This document shows, piece after piece, positions 34,533 to 42,897 of a stretch of DNA of 49,272 nucleotides. Both the position numbers and the translations under genes were made by a program. The stretch covers positions 1,421,101 through 1,470,372 of the forward strand of contig NZ_KI913949.1 of the NCBI RefSeq assembly GCF_000332095.2. The letters run 5' to 3'. Under the pieces are notes generated by a model. That model was not told the DNA's origin, did not search any database, and saw only the letters and a program-made list of their open reading frames with translations. Position 1 is the first letter of the stretch. Each line of letters begins with the position of its first letter. The DNA comes from Leptolyngbya sp. PCC 6406. GTDB lineage: Bacteria; Cyanobacteriota; Cyanobacteriia; Phormidesmidales; Phormidesmidaceae.

Positions 34533-37505
34533 ATGACTGAGCGATCGTTAGCCCAGAAAGAACTGAATGCTTTGTCGGATATGACCTCGGGGAACTCAGA
34601 CGGACCTAATCTACATCAGGAAGTCGCAAGCCTGCGCCAGGAGGTGCTGGAACTGCGTGCCGCCCTGAGCGATCGCAATCGTAGCCTGGAGCAGACCCAG
34701 CAAAGAACCACCGACCTAGAACGGCGGTTTGTGGAGCAGACCGCAGCCCTGCGGGAATCGAACGATACCCTAGTAGCGGAGATTGTCGAACGCAGTCAGG
34801 CCGAAAACGCCCTGCGGTCAGCCCGAGACCAACTTCAAGCTATCCTGGATGCCGTTCCTGGCATTGTGTCTTGGATCAGCGACGACCTTCGCTACCTGGG
34901 GGTCAACAAGCACCTGGCCAAGACCTTCAACATGCCAGTGGAAGCCTTCCAAAACCAGGACATTGGCTTTCTCCACACCAGCGGCGAGTTTATTCAGTTC
35001 GTCAAAGACTTTTTCCAGAGCAGCCAGCCAGACGCCTACCGAGAAATCAGCGCCCAAGTTGGGGGGCTCCAGCGGCGCTTCCTGATCGTGGCCCAGAAGT
35101 ACAATCACGGAAAAGCCGCCTTCACCGTCGGCATCGACATTACCGAGCGGAACCAAGCGGAGATCGCCCTGCGGGATGCGGAGGCCAAGTACCGCAACAT
35201 CTTCGAAAATGCGGTCGAGGGCATTTTCCAAACCACCACCGAAGGCCATTACCTCAGCGCCAACCCAGCCCTAGCCCGCATCTACGGTTACGACAATGCC
35301 GATGAAATGATGGTGTCCCTCACCAGCATTCAACAGCAGCTCTATGTCGATCCCTCCCGCCGAGAAGAATTTGTCCGGCATCTGGAGGAATCGGGCTCAA
35401 TTCAGGAATTTGAGTCCGAGGTTTACCGCAAAGACGGCACCATTATTTGGATTTCCGAGAATGCGCGCTCCGTCTACGGAGATGATGGCCAGGTGCTCTA
35501 CTACGAGGGCACCGTTGAAAACATCACCCACCGCAAAGAAACCGAGACCGCCCTCCAACGGGCCAACGAGGAATTGGAGCAGCGCGTCGCCCGCCGCACC
35601 GCCGCCCTGACGGAATCGAACCAGCGGCTCCTGTCAGAGATTCGCGAACGGCACCGTATTGGCGAAGCCCTCCGCAGCTCCGAGGCGGAACTGCGGGCAC
35701 TATTTGCCGCCATGACGGATGTGATCACGGTGTTTGATGCCGATGGTCGCTACCTCAACATCGTGTCTACGAATTCCCAGCTTCTGTTTAATCCCGGCAT
35801 AGAGCGTATTGGCCGCACCGTCTATGAGGTGCTACCCCCCTACCAAGCCACCCTATTTATGCGCTACATCCAGCAGGCCCTCAATACCCGTCGTCCGGTG
35901 CGGCTAGAGTACAGCTTGCCCATTGGCGCGTGGAATCGGGAAGGGGATGCCAGTGGGCGGGCGGAAATTGACAATTTTGACAATACCGCCTGGTACACCG
36001 CCATCGTCTCCCCCATGCCAGACAACCGGGTGATCTGGGTAGCACGGGATATCACCGAAAAGCGGCGGGCGGATGTGGCCCTGCAACAGGCGGAGGAAAA
36101 GTACCGCAGTATCTTTGAGAACAGCGCTGAGGGTATTTTCCAGGCTAGCCCTGATGCTCGCTACCTCAGTGTCAACCCAGCCCTGGCTCGCATGTATGGC
36201 TACCTGAGCCCAGCGGACGTAATCGAGCAGGTGCAGAACATTGACCAGCTCTATGTGGACGAGTCTCGGCGACGGATGATGCTCCAGCGGCTCCATACCC
36301 AGGGGGCGGTATTTGAGTTTGAGTCCCGCGTCTACCGGGCCGACGGCAAGGTGATTTGGGTGTCGGAAAATGTGCGGATGGTACGGGATACCCATGGGCA
36401 GTTAGCCTACTACGAGGGCACCATGGCGGATATTACCCAGCGCCGTCAGGCGGAGGAGGCGCTCAGGGAAAGCCAACGAACCCTGGCGACCCTCTTGGGG
36501 AACTTGGCGGGTATGGCCTACCGTCGCCGCTGTACTGCCGATTGGCCGCTGGAGTTCGTCAGTGATGGCTGTTACGAACTGACGGGCTATTCTCCGGCGG
36601 ACCTATTGGGGAATGATGTGGTGCCCTTTGAACAAATGGTGCATCCCGACGATCGGGCCTATGTCCAGGGGGAGATGAACCGGGCCTTAACCCATGGACA
36701 CCATTTCCAAATGACCTACCGCATCCTCACCGCCAATGGTCAGGAAAAGTGGGTGCTGGAAAAGGGGATTGGGGTCTTTTCCCGCGATCGCGACCCCATT
36801 GCCATTGAGGGCTTTCTCACCGACATCACAGACCGGAAGGAAATTGAAGAGGCGCTGCGGGTAGAGCAGGAGCGATCCGAACGGTTGCTGCTCAATATTC
36901 TGCCTGTCTCCATCGCTGAGCAGTTGAAGCAGGACACCAAGTCCGTAGCCTATCGCTTTGAGGAAGCCACCATCCTCTTTGCCGATATCGTCAACTTCAC
37001 AGCCCTCTCCTCTGCCCTATCACCGACGGAGTTGGTAAACCTGCTGAACGAGATTTTCTCCACCTTTGACCATCTGGCGGAGCGCCACCGTCTGGAGAAA
37101 ATTAAGACCATCGGTGATGCCTACATGGTGGTGGGGGGCATTCCCAACTCCATGCCAGACCATATAGAAGCGATCGCAGAAATGGCCCTCAATATGCAGG
37201 ACGCTATTTCCCACTTCAAACGCCACGATGACATCCCCTTCAGCCTCCGCATCGGCATTGACACGGGTCCAGTGGTGGCGGGGGTCATTGGCCTGAAGAA
37301 ATTTTCCTATGACCTGTGGGGCAACGCCGTCAACGTCGCCAGCCGCATGGAATCCCAGGGAATAGCCGATAACATTCAGGTCACAGAAACCGTCTACGAA
37401 CACCTGAAAAACCGCTATGTCTTTGAGTCTAGGGGCATGATCGATGTGAAGGGCAAGGGGGAAATGCTCACCTATTTGCTCAAGGGCCGACTGGGGGAGG
37501 CATAG
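34533..37505 (+). CDS. Multi-PAS class III adenylate cyclase
   Basis: 990 residues. N-terminal coiled coil (20-90), then PAS domains at about 98-210, 225-340, 385-510, 520-640 and 650-765, with a second coiled coil at 345-380. The class III catalytic domain is at about 800-985. Catalytic residues are all present: both metal aspartates (ILFADIVNF and IGDAYM), the adenine-specifying lysine in KIKTIGDAYM and aspartate in SYDLWGNAVN, and the transition-state Asn and Arg in NAVNVASRM. So it should make cAMP, not cGMP. No transmembrane segment is evident, so it is probably a soluble sensor. PAS2 and PAS4 are near duplicates (IFENAVEGIFQ / IFENSAEGIFQ, NPALARIYGY / NPALARMYGY). The start lacks a clear ribosome binding site. 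Confidence 0.9.
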   Translation: MTERSLAQKELNALSDMTSGNSDGPNLHQEVASLRQEVLELRAALSDRNRSLEQTQQRTTDLERRFVEQTAALRESNDTLVAEIVERSQAENALRSARDQLQAILDAVPGIVSWISDDLRYLGVNKHLAKTFNMPVEAFQNQDIGFLHTSGEFIQFVKDFFQSSQPDAYREISAQVGGLQRRFLIVAQKYNHGKAAFTVGIDITERNQAEIALRDAEAKYRNIFENAVEGIFQTTTEGHYLSANPALARIYGYDNADEMMVSLTSIQQQLYVDPSRREEFVRHLEESGSIQEFESEVYRKDGTIIWISENARSVYGDDGQVLYYEGTVENITHRKETETALQRANEELEQRVARRTAALTESNQRLLSEIRERHRIGEALRSSEAELRALFAAMTDVITVFDADGRYLNIVSTNSQLLFNPGIERIGRTVYEVLPPYQATLFMRYIQQALNTRRPVRLEYSLPIGAWNREGDASGRAEIDNFDNTAWYTAIVSPMPDNRVIWVARDITEKRRADVALQQAEEKYRSIFENSAEGIFQASPDARYLSVNPALARMYGYLSPADVIEQVQNIDQLYVDESRRRMMLQRLHTQGAVFEFESRVYRADGKVIWVSENVRMVRDTHGQLAYYEGTMADITQRRQAEEALRESQRTLATLLGNLAGMAYRRRCTADWPLEFVSDGCYELTGYSPADLLGNDVVPFEQMVHPDDRAYVQGEMNRALTHGHHFQMTYRILTANGQEKWVLEKGIGVFSRDRDPIAIEGFLTDITDRKEIEEALRVEQERSERLLLNILPVSIAEQLKQDTKSVAYRFEEATILFADIVNFTALSSALSPTELVNLLNEIFSTFDHLAERHRLEKIKTIGDAYMVVGGIPNSMPDHIEAIAEMALNMQDAISHFKRHDDIPFSLRIGIDTGPVVAGVIGLKKFSYDLWGNAVNVASRMESQGIADNIQVTETVYEHLKNRYVFESRGMIDVKGKGEMLTYLLKGRLGEA

Positions 37506-37968
37506 GAAGGGAGGTTGTCCGGTGGGCGGGTGATCGATATTGGGCTGACTGACATGGGTGGATGAGGAGAAGAGAAGGGGACTGCATTATCGGAGCATGT
37601 TACAAAACTTTGTCCCTAGAGTTAGTCAGTAACACTTTTTCTAGGGCAATCTGTCTAATATTCAAGGCATCAGCGCCAGTGGGTTCTCCAATGTTAGGAA
37701 AGTGCGATCGCTGCCTAGAGCAGGTATTGCTCTTCCTCTCTGGAAACCCCTCTGAAATCTAGATTCAGTGTAGGCAGTTGGTTTCATACCTATGATCTTT
37801 TGTCACTGTTTCTCGTTCTTAGCACCGCCGTTGGTCTTAGGCGCAGGGAACTGTGTCACGGGATTATTGCAGATAAACAGCTCTCCTATGGCACGGGTTC
37901 GCCCGTGCCATTTTTCATGGCAGCCATACTGGCCGTCAGCTTCGTAATTCTGTGTTCAAAACCGTCCT
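37506..37968. other. Intergenic region downstream of the cyclase
   Basis: 463 bp with only short frames that look random. It contains a TATGAT box at about 37791 and a strong terminator at 37888-37917. These may bracket a short non-coding transcript of about 115 nt. Confidence 0.45.
37888..37917 (+). terminator. Strong rho-independent terminator
   Basis: ATGGCACGGG, loop TTC, GCCCGTGCCAT, then TTTTT: an almost perfect 10-bp GC-rich stem with a T-run. It lies 385 bp after the cyclase stop and 50 bp before the next gene, so it ends either the cyclase message or an independent small transcript. Confidence 0.8.
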
Positions 37969-38310
37969 ATGAGCTACACCTTTGAAATCGTCGGCATTTC
38001 CCCCCTGTGGAACTTTTTTACCCACCAGCAACGGGTTGAAAGTACCCCCCACCGCAGTCGCGCCTATCTAGGCAGCCACCACTGCACCCTCGATAGCTTC
38101 ATTGCTGCCACGGATCTCATCCACGAGAAACCTGACTGGGACTGGGATGCGGTCGTGAATGACATCGTCTCCTTCTGGGTCAGCCACGGAGAAGCCATCA
38201 ACCATTGGCGAGCGGAGTTTCAACGGGCAGATGAGGATAGCCTGATTGTGGGTCGAGTGGCCAACTTCACCACCCTGCGAGAGGAACTCGAAACCCTATT
38301 TCAAGAGTAG
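37969..38310 (+). CDS. Conserved small cyanobacterial protein
   Basis: 113 residues, no signal peptide or membrane helix, acidic and tryptophan-rich. Features are SYTFEIVGISPLWNFF at the start, a DWDWDAVVNDIVSFWVSHGE segment and a C-terminal helix TLREELETLFQE. It resembles short orphans that occur only in cyanobacteria, beginning MSYTF-I-G-SP. No function is known to me. It is alone between a terminator and prs. Confidence 0.65.
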   Translation: MSYTFEIVGISPLWNFFTHQQRVESTPHRSRAYLGSHHCTLDSFIAATDLIHEKPDWDWDAVVNDIVSFWVSHGEAINHWRAEFQRADEDSLIVGRVANFTTLREELETLFQE

Positions 38311-38483
38311 AGGGGTATCCTCTCCTAGGCTCAACTCCAGCGGACAAGGAGGGGAGCAGGTGGCCCGGTGGCATAGCTGCTGGGTCAGGCTAGCAGCGAA
38401 AAAACTTTTCGGGAAAAATGCTCAGAAGGTTTTGAGGCAAGGATGCTAGCATTGCCGTATTGATTTTAGATTTGGGGTTTGTT

Positions 38484-39476
38484 GTGATCGGCTCTGCAAC
38501 TCTGCCTCTCCAGGCGACACTGCCTACCCTCAGCGATAACAATCGTCTGAAGTTATTTTCGGGCTCGGCAAATGTCAACCTCTCTCGGGAGGTGGCTCGC
38601 TACCTAGGCATAGACCTAGGGCCAATGGTCCGCAAGCGATTTGCAGATGGTGAACTCTATATCCAGATCCAGGAATCCATTCGCGGCTGTGATGTCTACC
38701 TGGTTCAACCCACCTGCTATCCGGTCAACGACCACTTGATGGAATTGTTGATCATGATAGATGCTTGCCGTCGGGCGTCAGCTCGACAGATCACGGCGGT
38801 GATTCCCTATTACGGCTACGCACGGGCCGATCGCAAGACCGCTGGCCGGGAGTCTATCACGGCCAAGCTGGTGGCCAACCTGATAGCCCAGGGTGGCGCG
38901 GGTCGGGTACTGGCTATGGACCTCCACTCAGCTCAGATTCAGGGCTATTTCGACATTCCCTGCGACCATGTGTACGGTTCCCCCGTCATCATTGACTACA
39001 TTGCCCGCAAGGAGATTCGAGACCTGGTGGTGGTCTCTCCTGATGTGGGGGGGGTAGCCCGTGCTCGCGCCTTTGCCAAGAAGTTAGACGATGCGCCGCT
39101 GGCGATCATTGACAAGCGCCGTCAGGCCCATAATGTGGCGGAGGTGATGAATTTGATCGGGGATGTGCGGGGCAAAACCGCCGTACTGGTGGACGACATG
39201 ATCGACACCGCTGGCACCATCTGCGAAGGAGCCCGCCTGCTGCGGAAGGAAGGGGCGCGGGAGGTCTATGCCTGCGCCACCCATGCGGTCTTTTCGCCGC
39301 CCGCCATTGAGCGCCTGTCCAGTGGCCTGTTTGAGGAGGTTATTGTCACTAACACCATCCCAGTGCCGGACGAAAACCATTTTCCCCAGCTCACCATGCT
39401 GTCAGTGGCCAACCTAATTGGGGAGGCGATCTGGCGCATCCACGAAGAAAGCTCCGTCAGCAGTATGTTCCGTTAA
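38484..39476 (+). CDS. prs: Ribose-phosphate pyrophosphokinase (PRPP synthetase)
   Basis: A 330-residue enzyme forming PRPP from ribose 5-phosphate and ATP, feeding purine, pyrimidine, histidine and tryptophan synthesis. It has LFSGSANVNLSREVARYLG, RFADGELYIQIQESIRG, the metal/ATP signature DLHSAQIQGYFDIPCDHVYG, and the PRPP loop VLVDDMIDTAGT. I prefer the GTG at 38484 (preceded by GGGG); a TTG at 38460 is also in frame. A MITE lies 17 bp after the stop. Confidence 0.94.
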   Translation: MIGSATLPLQATLPTLSDNNRLKLFSGSANVNLSREVARYLGIDLGPMVRKRFADGELYIQIQESIRGCDVYLVQPTCYPVNDHLMELLIMIDACRRASARQITAVIPYYGYARADRKTAGRESITAKLVANLIAQGGAGRVLAMDLHSAQIQGYFDIPCDHVYGSPVIIDYIARKEIRDLVVVSPDVGGVARARAFAKKLDDAPLAIIDKRRQAHNVAEVMNLIGDVRGKTAVLVDDMIDTAGTICEGARLLRKEGAREVYACATHAVFSPPAIERLSSGLFEEVIVTNTIPVPDENHFPQLTMLSVANLIGEAIWRIHEESSVSSMFR

Positions 39477-39492
39477 GGCGGTTTCTAGAAAA

Positions 39493-39599
39493 TATAGCGG
39501 TTTTCCAATCGGGTGAAGGACAGGCAAGGGGCTTAAGCCCCTTGTTTGCCGAAGTGTCGTTAAGTTGAGGGGTACCTCATACATTAGGGAACCGCTATA
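39493..39599. mobile_element. MITE, TATAGCGGTT family, copy 2
   Basis: 107 bp, inverted relative to 18324-18429. TATAGCGGTTTTCC is at one end and GGGAACCGCTATA at the other. The shared centre is CAAGGGGCTTAAGCCCCTTG and shared flanks include GTTAAGTTGAGG/CCTCAACTTAA. It lies directly after prs and its palindrome may help terminate that gene. Confidence 0.85.
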
Positions 39600-39649
39600 T
39601 CTTCTCCAATGGTGGGCAGTGCTACAAAGATTAAAGGCCCAGGATTAAA

Positions 39650-39680
39650 GGCCCAGGGAGCGCATCGCGCTCCCTGGGCC
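39650..39680. terminator. Bidirectional terminator hairpin
   Basis: GGCCCAGGGAGCGC (39650-39663), loop ATC, GCGCTCCCTGGGCC (39667-39680): a perfect 14-bp stem. On the minus strand it is followed by TTTAATCC, fitting a terminator for the DUF3531 gene; on the plus strand TCTGGCTTTT follows. Just before it, ATTAAAGGCCCAGG is duplicated with a 15-bp period. Confidence 0.75.
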
Positions 39681-39688
39681 TCTGGCTT

Positions 39689-40144
39689 TTAAGCGTCTGT
39701 ATCGGGGATGAAGTCGGCGCGATAGCTGTCGGGAATCGGCCAGTCACTATTGTCGCCGCCAATGATGACTTCTTCTACCGTGACGTAATCTCGGCTGAAC
39801 TGGGTGAGGGCGTTGATGAGAATGTCTAGTGCGATCGCATCTGTGGTGCCTAGGTCAAACCAACATCGTGCCCAGACCCCTTCGTATTCCATTTCCCCCA
39901 TATTGTGCATGAGGGAACTCAGGGTATCGCGGCTATCGGGATCGGTGTAGGTAAAGTAGCTGATCTCCATGCCCTCTTCCTGCACTTGGAGGTTTTCGGC
40001 ATTGAAGCCCCCCAACTTGCCGAGGAAAAACCAGGAGTCGAAGACCTCTTCGATATATTGGCGTTCCATATTAGAGGGGGTGCTGCTAAATCGCAGCCAG
40101 ATCCAAATATTGAAAAAGTCGCATTCGCGAAACTGCACCTGCAT
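39689..40144 (-). CDS. DUF3531 family protein
   Basis: 151 residues, soluble, very acidic, with aromatic clusters FNIWIWLRF and DSWFFLGKLGGFNAENLQVQ. The C-terminal half contains MEYEGVWARCWFDLGTTDAIALDILINAL. This pattern is the DUF3531 family, found in cyanobacteria and plastid-bearing eukaryotes. No function is established. It lies 54 bp downstream of ispE on the same strand and could share its transcript. Confidence 0.8.
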   Translation of the reverse strand: MQVQFRECDFFNIWIWLRFSSTPSNMERQYIEEVFDSWFFLGKLGGFNAENLQVQEEGMEISYFTYTDPDSRDTLSSLMHNMGEMEYEGVWARCWFDLGTTDAIALDILINALTQFSRDYVTVEEVIIGGDNSDWPIPDSYRADFIPDTDA

Positions 40145-40198
40145 AGCTGGGGGAGGATCCTATAGGGGCGGTGGGAAATAATCGTCACAACACCATGA

Positions 40199-41143
40199 CT
40201 ACGCCGTCAACTGTACTCCGGTACTGCTGAAGCGGGTTACCCAGAGGGCTAGATCGGGGTCGGCGAGGCGATCTCGTACCTGTTCTTGAATCGTCTCTGC
40301 TGCTTCCCGTGTCGTGGTGAGGGTAAACACTGTGGGGCCGGAACCGGACATTAGGGTACCGAGGCCCCCTGCGGCGACCATGGCCGCCTTGAGATCCGCC
40401 ACCGCTGGATGGGCGGGGAGGACTACCTTTTCTAAGTCGTTGTAGAGGGCTTTGCCCAGGGCAGGGCTATCCTGATGCGCGATCGCACTTACCATGGGAC
40501 CAGAATGGAGCGCCTGACGACGGCGGCTATGGGCTTCGTCCCCCTGCAAATAGGTGGCCTCAAATTGCTGGCGATAGGTGCCATAGGCCCAGGGAGTGGA
40601 CACAGAAAGGCTCTGGTATTTCCCCAGCACGGCGTATAGGTTGGGGGGACTCGGGAGGGAATCTAACTGCTCGCCGCGACCCGTTGCGATCGCAGTGCCG
40701 CCGCCGATGCAAAAAGGCACATCAGAGCCCAACTCTGCCCCCAGGGTTTGCAATTCCCCCTGGGTTAACCCCAACTGCCACAGCATATCCAGCCCCACCA
40801 GTACCGCCGCCGCATTGGCAGAGCCCCCCGCCAGCCCTGCGCCGACGGGAATCTGTTTTTCAATGCTGATTTCCACGCCGCCGTGGTGGTGATGGGCTTG
40901 GGGGTATTTAGCCGCCATCAATGCCGCTGCCCGGTGGGCCAAGTTGGTGGCATCCTGGGGCACGAGGGGGTGGTCACACTGGACCCGAATCTCGGAACTG
41001 GGTAGGCTGCGAACAGTGACGCGGTCGGCCAAGTCTACACTTTGCATGACCATGACCAGTTCATGAAAGCCATCCCGGCGATGGCCCATAATTTCCAGAT
41101 AAAGATTGATTTTGGCCGCTGCCAATAGGGAATACAGACGCAT
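40199..41143 (-). CDS. ispE: CDP-ME kinase IspE
   Basis: A 314-residue GHMP kinase phosphorylating 4-diphosphocytidyl-2-C-methyl-D-erythritol in the MEP isoprenoid pathway, which cyanobacteria need for carotenoids, phytol and quinones. It has AAAKINLYLEIMGHRRDGFHEL at the start, the ATP loop PVGAGLAGGSANAAAVL (about 96-112), and LMSGSGPTVF near the C-terminus. rsmA lies upstream on the same strand, a frequent rsmA-ispE pairing, but here a MITE-like repeat separates them. Confidence 0.95.
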   Translation of the reverse strand: MRLYSLLAAAKINLYLEIMGHRRDGFHELVMVMQSVDLADRVTVRSLPSSEIRVQCDHPLVPQDATNLAHRAAALMAAKYPQAHHHHGGVEISIEKQIPVGAGLAGGSANAAAVLVGLDMLWQLGLTQGELQTLGAELGSDVPFCIGGGTAIATGRGEQLDSLPSPPNLYAVLGKYQSLSVSTPWAYGTYRQQFEATYLQGDEAHSRRRQALHSGPMVSAIAHQDSPALGKALYNDLEKVVLPAHPAVADLKAAMVAAGGLGTLMSGSGPTVFTLTTTREAAETIQEQVRDRLADPDLALWVTRFSSTGVQLTA

Positions 41144-41167
41144 TACACCTTGGGGACGGGGATATTA

Positions 41168-41319
41168 AGGGATCTGCGGGTTAATAGTGTACCCAGTGGC
41201 CAGGTTTCGACTTCGCTCAACCTTCAGTGATCGAGGGCTGAGCGGAGTCGTTCGCTTTAGCGTCTCCCGAAGGGAGAAAGCCCGATCGGCGGGTAGTTTA
41301 TTTTCCTGCAAGTCCCTAA
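41168..41319. mobile_element. MITE-like repeat, AGGGATCTGC family, copy 2
   Basis: 152 bp, same orientation and ends as 32705-32829. It carries an additional 28 bp in the centre (TTCGCTTTAGCGTCTCCCGA and following) not found in copy 1. It sits between rsmA and ispE, splitting an otherwise compact operon. Confidence 0.75.
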
Positions 41320-41348
41320 GGGCTCTGGAGAGAGACTGGAGCTACGCC

Positions 41349-42269
41349 TCAGGACGCGGCTCCCCCGGAAGGGGATTGTTCCTCCAGGATTTTATTACTC
41401 AATGCCACCCAGTTGGCGATACTGAGGTCTTCGCCTCGGGCTGTCTCGGGAATCTCTAGGGCAGCGAGAAGGGGAAGTAAGCGATCGCGGGGGATTAGCC
41501 CCTCCAGATTATTCCGCAGCATTTTACGCTTGCTGGCAAACCCAAGGGTAACAATCTGGGCGAGAAGCTGGGGATTTTGGGCGGGGGTGGGGATGGGACG
41601 CGGGGTGAGCCGCACCACCGCTGAGGCCACCTTGGGGGGGGGCTGAAAGGCTTTGGCAGGCACGGGACAGATGACTTCGCAATCCGCCAAATACTGCACC
41701 CGCACCGTGAGAGCTCCAAAAGCTTTGCTGTGGGGTCGGGCACAGAGGCGCTGGGCCACCTCCTGCTGCACCAGTAACACGATGCTCTCAAAGGGGTAGG
41801 GATTGGGCTGGGCAATCGTCCCCAGCAGGCGCTCTAAAATCGGGCCAGTGATGTAATAGGGAATGTTGGCGACAACTTTATTGGGGCTGGCTTTATGGGG
41901 ACTGGCTTTATGGGGACTGGGATTAGCGCTGGAATGGGGATCAGACCTGAACTGGGAGTCCCTGGGCTGTTCCGCTAGCATCGACCGCAGGTCTAACTTG
42001 AGGACATCCCCCTCAATCAGCTCAAAGGTCTCACGGTCCCCAAACTGACTCCGGAGCCGCCGACACAGGTCTCGATCTACCTCTACTGCCACGACCGACC
42101 CGGCTTGAGCCATAAGCCGCTGGGTCAGCAAGCCCGTACCGGGGCCAATCTCTAAAACGCGATCGCACAAGCCCAGCGCCGCCGCCGCCACAATGCGGTC
42201 CAGAATCACCTCACTGCGCAGCCAGTGCTGGCCAAAACGTTTTCGGGGGCGGGCTTGAAATGGGGACAA
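41349..42269 (-). CDS. rsmA: 16S rRNA dimethyladenosine transferase
   Basis: 306-residue KsgA/RsmA, which dimethylates two adjacent adenines in helix 45 of 16S rRNA during 30S maturation. It has RKRFGQHWL at the start, the SAM motif LEIGPGTGLLT (about 40-50), VEVDRDL, and the NIPYYITGPIL catalytic motif. Between motif III and NIPYY is an insertion of about 25 residues, including ASPHKASPHKASPNK, encoded by a 15-bp repeat; this is unusual for RsmA. The remainder is standard, so activity is probably kept. Confidence 0.92.
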   Translation of the reverse strand: MSPFQARPRKRFGQHWLRSEVILDRIVAAAALGLCDRVLEIGPGTGLLTQRLMAQAGSVVAVEVDRDLCRRLRSQFGDRETFELIEGDVLKLDLRSMLAEQPRDSQFRSDPHSSANPSPHKASPHKASPNKVVANIPYYITGPILERLLGTIAQPNPYPFESIVLLVQQEVAQRLCARPHSKAFGALTVRVQYLADCEVICPVPAKAFQPPPKVASAVVRLTPRPIPTPAQNPQLLAQIVTLGFASKRKMLRNNLEGLIPRDRLLPLLAALEIPETARGEDLSIANWVALSNKILEEQSPSGGAAS

Positions 42270-42359
42270 GACTCAGGTGCGGGACTGAATTGCAGAGGAC
42301 TGGAGCAGAGGGCTGGGATAGATGGGTAAATCCTACAGTAATCCGGTGATGGGGTGGGG

Positions 42360-42487
42360 TGATGGGGTGTTGGCGTTGGCGAAGCCACTCCCTGGGAGTT
42401 AGCCTGCCCGGAGGGCTTAGGGGTGATGGGGTGTTGGCGTTGGCGAAGCCACTCCCTGGGAGTTAGCCTGCCCGGAGGGCTTAGGGG
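42360..42487. repeat. 64-bp tandem repeat, two full copies
   Basis: The unit beginning TGATGGGGTGTTGGCGTTGG and ending GGAGGGCTTAGGGG occurs at 42360-42423 and 42424-42487. The first 10 bases of a third copy follow at 42488. The copies are identical, so the duplication is recent. The edge word TGATGGGG is the same microsatellite found at 17580-17640 and 30225-30297. Confidence 0.9.
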
Positions 42488-42542
42488 TGATGGGGTGGCA
42501 GGAGTTTTGAGTTTTGAGTTTTGAATTTTGAATTTCCCGTAG

Positions 42543-42589
42543 GGTGCATAGCGCTAAGGCGCGGCTTCGCCCACGCGAAGCAATGCACC
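42543..42589. repeat. GGTGCAT palindromic element, copy 3
   Basis: A 47-bp palindrome with GGTGCAT and ATGCACC ends and an internal GCGCTAAGGCGC and GCTTCGC...GCGAAGC. It is identical to 30342-30388. Flanking sequence, TTTTGAG repeats on the left and CGTAGAGATGCCGCGCCCAA on the right, is also shared, so the unit that spreads is larger than the palindrome. Confidence 0.85.
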
Positions 42590-42897
42590 GTAGAGATGCC
42601 GCGCCCAATGCAGGGAGTGACAGGTGGCAGGTGGCAGGTGACAGGTGACAGGTGACAGGGAAGAACTGTAGGGGCGGGTTTAGCCGGGATTGGGGGGGTG
42701 ATTCAGGAATGGGCTGGCAAAACCCGCCCTGCCCCGTGCCGGTATTCCCGGTTCCTTAGGGCTCCATGGGGAGTATGCCGCTGGGTAGGATATTATTCAT
42801 GTCTTCACTAAATTGCTTGAAGCAAAATGAATTCACAGCAGCGGCAAACGGCAGCGTGCTGATCTAATCAAGACAGGGCAAATCCAGCGCCAAAGCC

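Larger units (their letters stand above)
42270..42897. other. Repeat-filled intergenic region before hsdM
   Basis: 628 bp without a gene. It holds a 64-bp tandem repeat, TTTTGAG repeats, one GGTGCAT palindrome copy, GGCAGGTGACAG-type repeats, and a 60-bp segment shared with 30532-30592. The hsdM promoter should lie in the last 150 bp, which are more AT-rich; TAGGATATTATTC around 42786 is a possible -10 region. Confidence 0.7.

Noticed and set aside
37562-37985. Two small ORFs (66 and 61 codons) after the cyclase
   Set aside because: No ribosome binding site, random-looking content, and the second spans a terminator hairpin.
42360-42487. 64-bp repeats as CRISPR or iterons
   Set aside because: Only two identical adjacent copies without spacers, and no cas or replication gene nearby.
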